64,000 nt of DNA, from assembly GCA_030247885.1 (NCBI GenBank), contig JAPDRO010000001.1, forward strand, positions 930,001 through 994,000. Reading direction: 5' to 3'. This document shows, piece after piece, positions 1 to 8,616 of this stretch. Made by a program: the position numbers and the translations under genes. Each line of letters opens with the position of its first letter. Position 1 is the first letter of the stretch. This DNA is from Taxawa tesnikishii (nom. ined.) (taxonomy: Eukaryota; Ascomycota; Dothideomycetes; Dothideales). The notes beneath the pieces are model-generated. The model did not search any database. It was not told the origin of the DNA and saw nothing but the letters and a program-made list of their open reading frames with translations.

Positions 1-19
1 TCCTCCTCAAAGCCTCATC

Positions 20-1273
20 ATGGACAGCTCCTACAAACGCCTCACCACAACTCTCTTCCGATTGGGTGCTAGCCAGGAGATAGTCCTTCCTCGGACGCTT
101 CTAACTTCCGTCAGGCGCGGCAAGTATGGCCGCCGCTGGGCCTCATCCGCAGCAGCAAAGAAGCGACCACGAACTGCCCTTTTCTTCCCAGGCCAAGGCG
201 TACAACGCGTAGGCATGACCGAAGACTGGCTATCTGCCTTTCCCCGAACCGTCAAGCCAATCCTCGATGAGATTGACGACACCCTTCAACTCCCACTCAG
301 TAAGATCATTGCAGAGGGCCCGAGCTCGACCCTTACGGCGACCGAGAACGCGCAGCCGGCGATCATGGCGACGAGCATCCTGATATTACGCGTCCTGGAG
401 CAGGAGTTCGGGTTCAAGACTACGGAACGAGTGGACGTGACGCTGGGACATTCCCTGGGTGAATTCGCGGCCCTAGTCGCGGGAGGCTACCTGCGCTGGC
501 ACGACGCTCTCACAATGGTTCGCAAGCGTGCCGAAGTGATGGCGCGCATCTCGAAAGAGGCTTCCGAGCAATCAGGTGGTGAGGTGGGGATGGTAGCTGT
601 GATTTGCGAGGTCGGCGACCGGGACCGGATGATCAGTGAGATACACGAATTTCTGGGTCATGGATCTCCCGGCCACAAGTCCGACAGTGGTCAAGACAGC
701 GACCTACCCAGTGTAGAGCAAGTTCTCATTGCGAACATCAACAGCAAGAATCAGATCGTCTTGAGCGGGAATATCGAGAGGATCAAGACGCTGTTGACAC
801 ATTTGGCGCAGTTTGGCGGGCACGATCCCCGGGCTGTAAGGCTCAAGGCAGACAGTCCATTTCACAGTCCCTTGATGCGGCCAGCTGCAGAGGTGATGGC
901 ACAGATACTGGATCGTCCTAGTCAGGTCGCCAAGGACGAAGACGTGGTTACCTTCCCAGGTCTCATGCCGTGTATAAGCAATGTCAGCGCAAGACCTTTT
1001 GAGAGCAGAGCGCAGCTGAAGGACCTGCTCGCGCGGTCTTGCGTTGAAACCGTGCTGTGGCACAGCAGTATACAATATTTGCACCAGGAAGAAAAGGTCA
1101 GACGATGGATCGGAATCGGACCGGGGAAGGTGGGCAGGAATCTTGTGGGCAAAGAGGTCGGCATGAAGGGCGCTGTAAAGGGTGGAGGTGTCTGGGGAAT
1201 TTCGCATCCGAAGGAAGTTGAAGACTTTCTCAAGGCATTGAACGAGACGGAGAACATCGAAGAAGACGAGTGA
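20..1273 (+). CDS. MCT1: Mitochondrial malonyl-CoA:ACP transacylase
   Basis: Single-exon 417-residue protein. It transfers malonyl from CoA to the mitochondrial acyl carrier protein in type II fatty acid synthesis, the pathway that supplies octanoate for lipoic acid. Residues 1-50 are rich in Arg, Ser and Thr and look like a matrix-targeting peptide. The acyltransferase fold starts at FFPGQG (residues 55-60). The nucleophilic Ser145 sits in GHSLGEF, and the partner His lies in the SPFHSPLM motif about 140 residues later. The length fits the fungal family. The start used is the first ATG, with only 19 bases of upstream sequence in the window. The 3' neighbour is the tRNA-like stretch, then a convergent dynein light chain gene. 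The assignment to the mitochondrial enzyme rather than a polyketide synthase domain rests on the free-standing size and the leader. Confidence 0.93.
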   Translation: MDSSYKRLTTTLFRLGASQEIVLPRTLLTSVRRGKYGRRWASSAAAKKRPRTALFFPGQGVQRVGMTEDWLSAFPRTVKPILDEIDDTLQLPLSKIIAEGPSSTLTATENAQPAIMATSILILRVLEQEFGFKTTERVDVTLGHSLGEFAALVAGGYLRWHDALTMVRKRAEVMARISKEASEQSGGEVGMVAVICEVGDRDRMISEIHEFLGHGSPGHKSDSGQDSDLPSVEQVLIANINSKNQIVLSGNIERIKTLLTHLAQFGGHDPRAVRLKADSPFHSPLMRPAAEVMAQILDRPSQVAKDEDVVTFPGLMPCISNVSARPFESRAQLKDLLARSCVETVLWHSSIQYLHQEEKVRRWIGIGPGKVGRNLVGKEVGMKGAVKGGGVWGISHPKEVEDFLKALNETENIEEDE

Positions 1274-1468
1274 CGAGGTCAGAATGGATGCGAAAGCAGG
1301 ACTGTTCACCTTTCCCTTCATGGAAGATAACCCTCAAACCGTTCACGTTTGCAACTGTCCCTGGTCAAACGTACAAGCTGGGTTCGGCTACACTTTGGTA
1401 GCGCCGAAAGAGTATAAGCTGTCGACTTTGCAGATTGCTTCAACAGCAGCTGACCAATCAGCTTTCAT

Positions 1469-1669
1469 GACGAGATGGCCGTAAGTTCACCTTACCACTT
1501 GCATTCTCAGTCATATCCTTACAAACCATCCAGGAGCGGTCCAAGGCGCTGTCTCAAGGTGTCCCGATTTTGAAACCGACAGTCCGAGAGGGGAAGCCAA
1601 GCTGACGTTCGAACTCACATCAAGTTCTAACGTTCTCAACAGGCGTGGGTTCGAATCACACTCTCCTCA
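1469..1669 (+). tRNA. tRNA-Leu(CAA)-like gene with three introns
   Basis: The parts of a leucine tRNA lie in order. The 5' acceptor GACGAGA is at 1469-1475, followed by TGGCC. Next comes a 53-nt insert, 1481-1533, that starts GTAAGT and ends CCATCCAG. The D arm resumes with GAGCGGTCCAAGGC. The anticodon stem CTGTC (1549-1553) pairs with GACAG (1578-1582), and a short intron of about 18 nt contains TTGA, complementary to UCAA. The variable arm TCCGAGAGG (1583-1591) is followed by a second insert, 1592-1642, ending CAACAG and containing TCTAAC. The T arm is GTGGG-TTCGAAT-CACAC and the 3' acceptor is TCTCCTC plus A. The acceptor has one mismatch and the T stem one. One base seems missing between anticodon stem and loop if the anticodon is CAA. 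The second insert begins GG, not GT. It could be functional or a decayed copy. Confidence 0.6.
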
Positions 1670-1814
1670 ACATCTCTTTTATTGTGTGTCTCCTCATACA
1701 ACAGCTTCCTTTATGGATATTTTGCACTTTCATATGATTCCAATCTCCGTAACACATGACAACCAACGCAAAGAAACGCCTGCACCGGCGTTGACTAGCC
1801 TATCATCCGACCTG

Positions 1815-1900
1815 TATGGTCTCCATTGGTTAGGGTACGTGCTTGTGCCCTTCATCTTTCGCGTTCCATGTTAACAAAGGAACAGATTCCTCACTTTCAT
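1815..1900 (+). tRNA. tRNA-Glu(UUC)-like 5' half, interrupted
   Basis: A D-arm sequence close to the eukaryotic tRNA-Glu A box, TGGTCTCCATTGGTTAGG, lies at 1817-1834. It is followed by a 51-nt insert (1835-1885) that starts GTACGT, contains GTTAAC and ends AACAG. Removing the insert joins GGTTAGG to ATTCCTCACTTTCA, which matches the tRNA-Glu anticodon arm with anticodon TTC. I could not identify a matching 3' half: the sequence after 1900 gives no clean anticodon-stem partner, T arm or acceptor strand. This may therefore be a partial or decayed gene. It lies between the Leu and Pro loci on the same strand, which supports the reading. Confidence 0.35.
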
Positions 1901-2035
1901 AGCTCTTCCTGATCCGAAGCGGCCGGCGTCCAATTACCCACCACGGAAATCGATTTTTCCTTTTCTGGACTAGGTGTTATGAAGTGTTTCTACGGTGGAA
2001 CAAGTTCTGGCAAAACGAATGCTCAGCAACAAGCG

Positions 2036-2242
2036 GTGCTTGTGGTTAGTACATCGGGTCTTACTTCACCGTCAATCGTACTGACTCCCCAGTTAGATCA
2101 AGCGGTATGGTTCTCGCTTAGGGCATACCCTAAGTATAAACTTCATTGCATGCGAGAGGGTACGTTCATATCCTTCTGTAGATTCATCGGTCCAACAACT
2201 AACTGTCCATCATAGTCCCGGATTCGATCTCCGGCAAGGCCC
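2036..2242 (+). tRNA. tRNA-Pro(AGG)-like gene with three introns
   Basis: The 5' acceptor GTGCTTG (2036-2042) and TG are followed by an insert from 2045 that starts GTTAGT, contains ACTGAC and ends CCCCAG or, four bases later, TTAG (2096). The D arm ATCAAGCGGTATGGT follows; ATC pairs with GGT. The anticodon stem CTCGC (2113-2117) pairs with GCGAG (2152-2156), and the loop TTAGGG carries a 27-nt intron (2124-2150) containing CCCTAA, complementary to the anticodon region, as in ordinary tRNA-Pro introns. After AGG comes a 56-nt insert, 2160-2215, starting GTACGT, containing CTAACT and ending CATAG. Removing it gives the standard AGGTC variable loop and a perfect T arm, CCGGA-TTCGATC-TCCGG. The 3' acceptor CAAGGCC pairs at five of seven positions. 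Confidence 0.6.
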
Positions 2243-3258
2243 GAATTTTTGAGTCCTCCATCGTTCATCCGCGCCGATTTTGGTGTGTATAGCGTCGTTG
2301 ACACTGCGCTTGGCACGCGTAACGAAGATTGCAAGGAAAAAGGTGATTTCTGTAACGTACAACTCAACGCCGGCCGCCTCGGATCAACAGGAGCTGTGAA
2401 AGCGAGGAATCTGTTCCTTTATCAATACGGGATCTCCTTTCCCCGTGCGAAGGGGTTGCTAGCATGGCGGTTCATGCTGAAGGGTTCTAAAAGGCTCGTC
2501 GAGTGCTGTGGCGCACCCTTACTATCAGATACCAGAATGCGTTCTGGAAGGTAAACTTCCTGACGATGTCTGCGACGCCCAAGGCTAGAGCAAAAGCTCA
2601 AGTGCCCGAGGAGCCTCGATAGAGAAGGATGCACTTCGTTTTCGTTAGCTTTCCTATACAAAAGGCCAAAAAGAGAACTCGCTCTTGCACAGCTCCATGT
2701 CTCCGATGGTTGGTTCAAGAGTGTTGCGCGCAAGAAACAGTGTCTGCAAGTTTGAACTTCTCCAGTACCGTATTGACGAGTGCTCGGTCGAGCAGCGGGA
2801 ATCTGTAGCCCGGATCGTGCTCGCCCTCCTACGTGAATGGGTTCTGCTGTCGGGATGTGCTCCTCCTTCCTTGCGGATCATGAATGCATTTGTGGCGTTC
2901 GATTGGCGAGGCGCGTCTTGCGCATGATGTGGGTTACGGACGGGCATGCAACTGGAACAGTAGTAGAGCAGGGGACCCTGGGAGTGATTGTAGGATAAAA
3001 AGGTGTCTTCGACTTCTCTGGATTTCTAGCAATGAGTCTTTGGGTGACAGAAGGGGTGAATCGGTGCTTCACTTCACCCAGACCCCTTGTCAATGTTGGC
3101 CAGCCCGCGATCACGTCGAGCAGCGCGCCGATACGGAGCCACCAGCGCCAGCTGGATCCTTCTGGCTCCCCGTGTTCGCCCTCGAGCACCTCCCGTCTCA
3201 TCAAACCCCCGACGACCGAAGATGTTCCCTTGGGATGCTCGACCACTCTTTTCTTCTC
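2243..3258. other. Intergenic, no gene recognised
   Basis: Several open frames cross this kilobase on both strands, but none has a recognisable domain, a good start context or codon use like the neighbouring genes. The right end is the 3' side of the dynein light chain gene. I see no fourth tRNA with any confidence. Confidence 0.5.
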
Positions 3259-3651
3259 CTAGACTGAGAACCAACTGATGGAAACGATAACACCTAGTCC
3301 CTTGCCGGCACCCTCGTATCTCGTGTGCCACACGCCGTCCTTCTCGTTGTCCCAATAACCTCCGGTGGCGCTGTGGATGCCCTGCTGTACCGTGCTCGTG
3401 TCGATGATGGTACTGTTGACGGCGAATCTAAACGGCGGCTGGGAAGTGCCGGTCGGTGTTGTGTCGGAGACGAGGGATTGCAGGACGTTGTTGATGATGG
3501 CCTGGTTCCAGTGCTGGGTCTGGGCGTGGTCGTAGGTTGTAGCGTCTCTGAACGCTGCGTCGCATGCCTCGGTGACGATCTGTTTGAGCCTTTGCTCCGA
3601 TGCGGGCATGTTCGCCGAGGCGGAAGACCTGATCGCTGGGGCGGAAGACAT
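3259..3651 (-). CDS. Dynein light chain, Tctex-type
   Basis: Single-exon protein of 130 residues with a Tctex-1/DYNLT domain over about residues 20-130. These light chains form a dimer on the dynein intermediate chain and help attach cargo to cytoplasmic dynein, which moves nuclei and vesicles along microtubules in hyphae. Family landmarks are the helix around HWNQAIINNVLQSL and the C-terminal beta strands with GGYWDNEKDGVWHTRYE followed by a hydrophobic end, SISWFSV. The length is slightly above the 110-120 usual in animals because of a Ser/Ala-rich N-terminus. The start is the first ATG of the frame. It is transcribed divergently from VTC1 with 1.37 kb between the starts. Confidence 0.85.
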   Translation of the reverse strand: MSSAPAIRSSASANMPASEQRLKQIVTEACDAAFRDATTYDHAQTQHWNQAIINNVLQSLVSDTTPTGTSQPPFRFAVNSTIIDTSTVQQGIHSATGGYWDNEKDGVWHTRYEGAGKGLGVIVSISWFSV

Positions 3652-5016
3652 GGCTGCTGGTGGAGGTAACGATGGTAAACAAGCTCAACGTGGCGCCGGG
3701 GATGGATTAGTGGGTGGTGGGCGAGAGAAGAGGAAGAAGTCGAGAAGGAAGAATATATATCAGGCGAGGCACATGCTACCTGCAGCTTCCGCTTCTACCC
3801 CGTAACAATATGATATGTCCCACTGATGCTAGCAATGACAAAAGTGCGTATACATGTCTCTTGCAGCTGGAACAATGGGTAGGTAGGCGGTAGAACTGCC
3901 AGCGGGACCCGTTTACGACGATGGCTAACTTGCGCTTTCGCGTGTAACGCGCTTCATGCTTCATGCTTCATCCCCGGATTTCTATCGCAAGCCAGTCACA
4001 ATGCTATACAAGTCCTTGATACGTAGTATAATTCTAGAACAGGGCCTTGGTCTTCTGCGCATCTATGCTAAGAGGACCACCAGGAGCGCAGTAGATACGG
4101 CAAGCCAGAGTGACTGCGCTCTACGTAGAAAAGTCTTCGGCTTGCAATAGTAGCTTAGGTAGTTTCGCGTATCCCTCGTTCCTGACGTGATCATGGCTGC
4201 GCGTTACTCTTGCACACGAAAACAGCGTTGACGCGTGGCAACACCGTCCCTTTTGCGTGTAATAATAAGTATGGACTCCTGCATCGTAGCAATAGCATGT
4301 GCGTGTCAGGACACGGTGCCTTGAGACCGCCTTCTGGAATCGACAGTATTGGCCGTATGCTCTCAGGGCTTCTAGAGGTACCGATTTCTTAGCACGCTAC
4401 CCCCCACCACCTCTATGGGCATCCTTCTGGGATCATGTACAACGTGACGCCTCGTCCGGCTTGTTCCTGTCGGAATGAGAGTCTTCTTCAAGTACAAGCG
4501 GACAGCGTGCTGCGGTAAGGGTAAAGGCAGAGGCAGAGGCAGAGGCAGAGGCAGAGGCAGGAGCTGGTTGCTTCAAGCCAATCGCAGCCTGTAAAGGCCG
4601 ATCGGGTAGGCTTTCCTGTCTGTTCCGCTAGAACCTCGGCGGTCGTCCCGAGGCAGTTGGCCAATCAAAGGGCCAAGTAAACGCATGTGCAAGCCAGTGC
4701 GGACAAGAGATGCATTGACGACACTGCTCGTCTTCTGTACTCAAAGTCCTCCAAACTTCCAGTGCAAGCAAGAACTGCATTTGCATTGGTATTGACGACA
4801 ACCCTCGACTGCTCTTGGTCAAATCTTCCCCGTCTGGCAAGCTCCAAGTTGCTCCGGTAGACGCCCAGTCCTTGTCCCGCGAATTGGCTTGTCGCTAACC
4901 TCCAGCTCACTCCAATTCAGTCCTGGAGACATTGAGCCTTCGATCCGGAACCACAAACTCCGTCGCTAAGAGGCGGGCTTTCTTGCAGTTTGCCATCAAT
5001 CCCACATCCACCCACC
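3652..5016. promoter_or_regulatory. Divergent promoter region, dynein light chain / VTC1
   Basis: No coding frame here looks real. The stretch separates two divergent starts and must hold both promoters. It includes a hexanucleotide tandem repeat at 4525-4560. I see no other distinct motif. Confidence 0.5.
4525..4560 (+). repeat. (AGGCAG)6 microsatellite
   Basis: Six perfect tandem copies of AGGCAG lie in the divergent dynein light chain/VTC1 promoter region, 457 bases before the VTC1 start codon. Confidence 0.95.
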
Positions 5017-5081
5017 ATGTCTTCCCGACCTCTTCTTCAGACCGCACCAGGTGTGACACTCTCTCTCTCTTCCGATCTCTC

Positions 5082-5112
<31 letters not shown>

Positions 5113-5497
5113 ACTATTCCCATTGACCTTCCTCGCAGGCAAACGCATAGCCCTGCCTACGCGCGTGGAGCCCAAAGTGTTTTTCGCCAACGAGCGTACC
5201 TTTCTCAGCTGGCTAAACTTTACCGTGATCCTGGGCGGTCTCGCCGTTGGTCTTTTGAACTTTGGAGACCGGGTTGGCCAGATCTCCGCCGGCTTGTTCA
5301 CGCTGGTGGCTATGGCAGCGATGGTGTATGCGCTCGTGACCTACCACTGGCGCGCCAAGAGCATTCGCATGAGGGGGCAGAGTGGCTTCGATGATCGGTT
5401 TGGACCCAGCGTGTTGGCGGTTGCGCTGCTGGCGGCTGTCGTCGTGAACTTTGTGCTGAGGATAACGGGAACGGGGACCGACAACCACAAGAACTGA
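5017..5497 (+). CDS. VTC1: Vacuolar transporter chaperone subunit 1
   Basis: Two exons, 5017-5050 and 5139-5497, give 130 residues, almost exactly the size of yeast Vtc1 (129). Vtc1 (Nrf1 in fission yeast) is the small membrane subunit of the VTC complex, which makes polyphosphate and moves it into the vacuole. The junction restores the conserved start [14 protein letters not shown], followed by [20 protein letters not shown], the signature of the DUF202/VTC1 family. Three membrane segments follow, near residues 40-60, 65-85 and 105-125. The intron (5051-5138) begins GTGTGA, ends CGCAG and is filled with a long CT repeat. Arg and Glu at the membrane edge match residues that line the polyphosphate channel in the family. 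Confidence 0.93.
5059..5112 (+). repeat. (CT)n microsatellite inside the VTC1 intron
   Basis: Imperfect CT/TC repeat of about 54 bases filling most of the 88-nt VTC1 intron, between the 5' splice site and the CATTGACC stretch that may hold the branch point. It forms an unusually long pyrimidine tract. Confidence 0.9.
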
Positions 5498-6416
5498 AGC
5501 TCGGATTCCGAGGTATGGATTTGGAGGATGAGGAGGAGGAGGAGGAGGAGGAGGATGATGATGGAGTCCAGAGGGCCAATAGATTGAAGGGCTCGATGAG
5601 ACAGCATATTGGTCGGACTTTCTGCGGTAAAGAAACGCAGGGACATGCGCAGAGACGCAACAGCGGCAATGTATAAGATATCTACGCGGGATGTTTTCTC
5701 TTTGCAGGATAGAATTATTCGGGGTCGAGGCGGCATGGTTTTCTTGAGATGATGCACAAGAGAAGGAAAACCGAAAGCGAACGTCGAGGATTCATGTGAA
5801 TGTATATATGATTAGCCTGAAAGCAGAAGAAACGATACACGTCCTCCACGAGTGCTGCTGACTGCGGTACACTCCTAAGGATGTGACATGTGGGCAAAGG
5901 ATGACCTCGCGAAGCGCGCAGACGTCCTCTCCGGACAAGAGGAAGCTAGATGTGTTTCAATGACTGGACGTTTGGGTTGACAAACTTGTGTGTTGCAGGC
6001 CGTATTAGAGTAGGTATCAGCGGGCCTGAATTCTTGGTTGGACGGAAGCGCAACAACGCGTCTCAAACGGTACGAAGCACTGGTGCAGTCTCATCGACAG
6101 GCACGTTGGTATAGCCAGGCAAGCAAGTATTGGTTGTTGATATACACACTTCACTTTGGACTTTCTCGGGTCGCTGATTGTCGGCGGTTCTCGGCGGCTC
6201 GGGGCAAGAGGAAGAGGGAGAGGGAGAGGGAGAGGAGAGGCCCAAGCTCTAGACTAGAGTTGCCCAAGCTCTGGAATTGCTCTTTCCAGAAAACACAAGG
6301 AGACCCTCGCTCTGCACGTCGTTACAACTGACATCAACCCACACCACCCAATCCATACCCACTCTTGTTCTTCCAGTCAAGCTCCAAAGGCTTTCTCTCC
6401 CATTCCACCCGCAGCA
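5498..6416. other. Intergenic: VTC1 3' region and porin promoter
   Basis: No gene recognised. It holds a GAG/GAT-rich microsatellite at about 5526-5566, just after the VTC1 stop, and a GAGGGA repeat at about 6208-6240, roughly 180 bases before the porin start. The last hundred bases are C/T-rich, as is common upstream of highly expressed fungal genes. Confidence 0.6.
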
Positions 6417-7822
6417 ATGTCCATCCCAGACTTCTCCGACATCTCCAAGCCCTCCGACGGCCGCGCTGTGCCAGCACCAAGGCTCGCGCCAGTCCTCCCA
6501 GTGCCAGCTTTCTCTGACATCGCAAAGCCGGCCAACGACGTGAGTCCTCCTCACTCAATGTTACCAGAAAGGCAAAGGCAAAGGCAAAGCAGGCTGTGTG
6601 CTAACCCCATCGATAGCTGATCAACAAGGACTTCTACCACACCGCCGCAGGTACAGCTCAGTCATGGACACTGTGGACTTGCACGACGGCGCGCTGACTG
6701 CACATGGTAACAGCTACCCTCGACGTTAAGCTGAAGACTCCAAATGGCGCCAACGTCAACGTCAAGGGCAAGCAGGGCTTCGACGGCGCCACCACTGCCT
6801 CTGTACGTGTCTCTCAATCCCTTGGTTCCCCGCCTTCAATTGCTGACGACCACGCCAGGTTGAGGGCAAATATTCTCTGAAGCCACAGGGTACGCTTCCT
6901 TTCCTCCAGCACAGCGGCTTGTTTTTGCATTGCCGGCTCCTGCGCGTCAATCGCTCTACCTCGCCCTGCACGCTGTTCCTGTCAAGACCTCGTCGAAGAA
7001 GGAGGAAAATGCAGACAATACTTCCCGTGACCCCGCGCGCACGTTACAACACAAAATAACCCTCGCTTACCGACCGATTCCAGGCATTACCGTGACCCAG
7101 GGCTGGACCACCGCCGCCCTCCTCGACACCAAGATTGAGTTCGCCCAGCTCCTCTCCCAGCCTGTCAAGGCAGAGTTCCAGAACCTGTGGAACCCCAACG
7201 CACCCAACAAGGCTGCCCAGAAGATCAACTTCACCTTCAAGCAGTCTAACCTGCACGCACGCGCCTTCTTCGACCACGGTGCGGGCGGCAACATCAACGC
7301 TCTCATTGACGCCGTCGTCGGCCACGAGGGTTTCCTCGTCGGCGCTGAGGCTGGCTACGACGTTCAGAAGGCCGCCATCACCCGCTACAGCGCCGGTGCC
7401 GGCTACCAGGGCGCTGGCTTCACCGCCTCCTTGCTCGCCAGCCAAAACTTGAGCGTTGTCGCCGCCAGCTACTACCAGAAGGTCAACGCCAACGTCGAGG
7501 CTGGTGCCAAGGCCACCTACGACCTCCAGGGCGGCAAGAACGTCGGTCTCGAGCTCGCGACCAAGTACAGACTGGACCCTCTGTCCTTTGCCAAGGTGCG
7601 TACCGAACCCGTGGCATTCTTGCCAATGACTTGATTGTCAAGAGTGGAGATTAACAAGGGCGCACTTCGCAGGCCAAGATCAACGACCGCGGTATCGCTG
7701 CCCTCGCCTACAACACCAAGCTCAACGCCGGCACCACCCTTGGCCTCGGTCTTTCGCTCGACACCAACAAGCTCAACGAGGCCGGACACAAGATCGGCAC
7801 CAGCCTTACCTTCGAGGGTTAA
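6417..7822 (+). CDS. POR1: Mitochondrial outer-membrane porin (VDAC)
   Basis: Six exons: 6417-6539, 6617-6650, 6714-6802, 6859-6889, 7084-7595 and 7673-7822. The product is the voltage-dependent anion channel, the 19-strand beta barrel that passes ATP, ADP and metabolites across the outer membrane. Typical landmarks are FSDIAKPANDLINKDFYHT near the N-terminus, VTQGWTTA, the FKQSN motif and the IGTSFTFEG-type C-terminus. All junctions keep the conserved frame. The first exon is odd: it carries two copies of the N-terminal helix motif, PDFSDISKPSD and PAFSDIAKPAND, about 26 residues apart, so the N-terminus is longer than in the usual family. No ATG precedes the second copy, so the start at 6417 is forced. 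Intron 4 (194 nt) is long for this genome. Confidence 0.92.
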
Positions 7823-8616
7823 GCGTGCATCCGTGCGATGCACCTTGTGGAGGACAAGGAATGTCTGCACAGCGGACGAATGTGGCGAGAAGGGGAGGGA
7901 GAAGGAGAGGAGACAATAGATCTCATAGATCTGCCAAAAAGGGTCGGCATGCGGGCCGGATCTCTTTTGTATAATTTGTATAAGAAGTACCGTTTTCTCT
8001 GTTGCATGGCACTGCCTCACTATGTGCCGTTGTTTCGTTTTTGCATCGATTTCTGCCTTGTCGTGTGAGCCATTCGCCACCTGCGAGTGGTTCCTTCGTC
8101 GGATCTGCATACTCCAGTGTTCGTTTGCTGAGACACCCTTGGTTCATGTGTGCGCTCGTTCGTATCGCTCCCATCCTTGTTGTCAGGCTGGCTTGCTTCA
8201 AATGGGAGAACACGCATAGCAGTAGCAACCGATGTCGGACTCTTTGATTGCGATTTGTCTATCTCTGTCTGCGCTTGCTTGCCACTACTTGGGACCATCC
8301 CAAACTAAGGTATGCCCTCGTGCCACGATGAAAAAAAGGGGGGGGGAGGGGGGCTTCGTCATGGAATGTCCCAAAATGTGTGATTTTATCCCACCTCCAT
8401 TTCGCCTGTAGCGCCCCGATGCGCCCGCCGAAAACGCTTCCATGCTTTGCCTCCTTAGGGGAGAACGTGCATCCTGACTGATGAACGGGTCAGGCCACCC
8501 CTTCAGAGCCCATACAGATCCCATCCGTCTAAGCCACCCTCGTTGTGGTCGTTTGCACTGCGCCTCGGATCGAGGGCAGTCTTCGTGCCTCTGCCGAGCT
8601 CGACTTCGGCGTCCAG
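7823..8616. other. Intergenic between convergent POR1 and CRM1
   Basis: Convergent 3' regions of porin and exportin. No gene is recognised. A run of As followed by Gs at about 8332-8353 is the only striking low-complexity tract. Confidence 0.6.

Noticed and set aside
1384-1409. Hairpin TTCGGCTAC...GTAGCGCCGAA
   Set aside because: It folds well but contains no tRNA arms and lies before the Leu locus; no function can be assigned.
2218-2234. Isolated T-arm-like hairpin seen first, without a visible tRNA upstream
   Set aside because: Rejected as chance at first, then reinstated when the Pro anticodon arm and a GT-AG insert were found upstream.
2280-2340. GTATAGCG...GCGCTTGGCACGCG as a fourth tRNA-like locus
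   Set aside because: The hairpin resembles an anticodon arm, but the anticodon and flanking arms fit no known tRNA.
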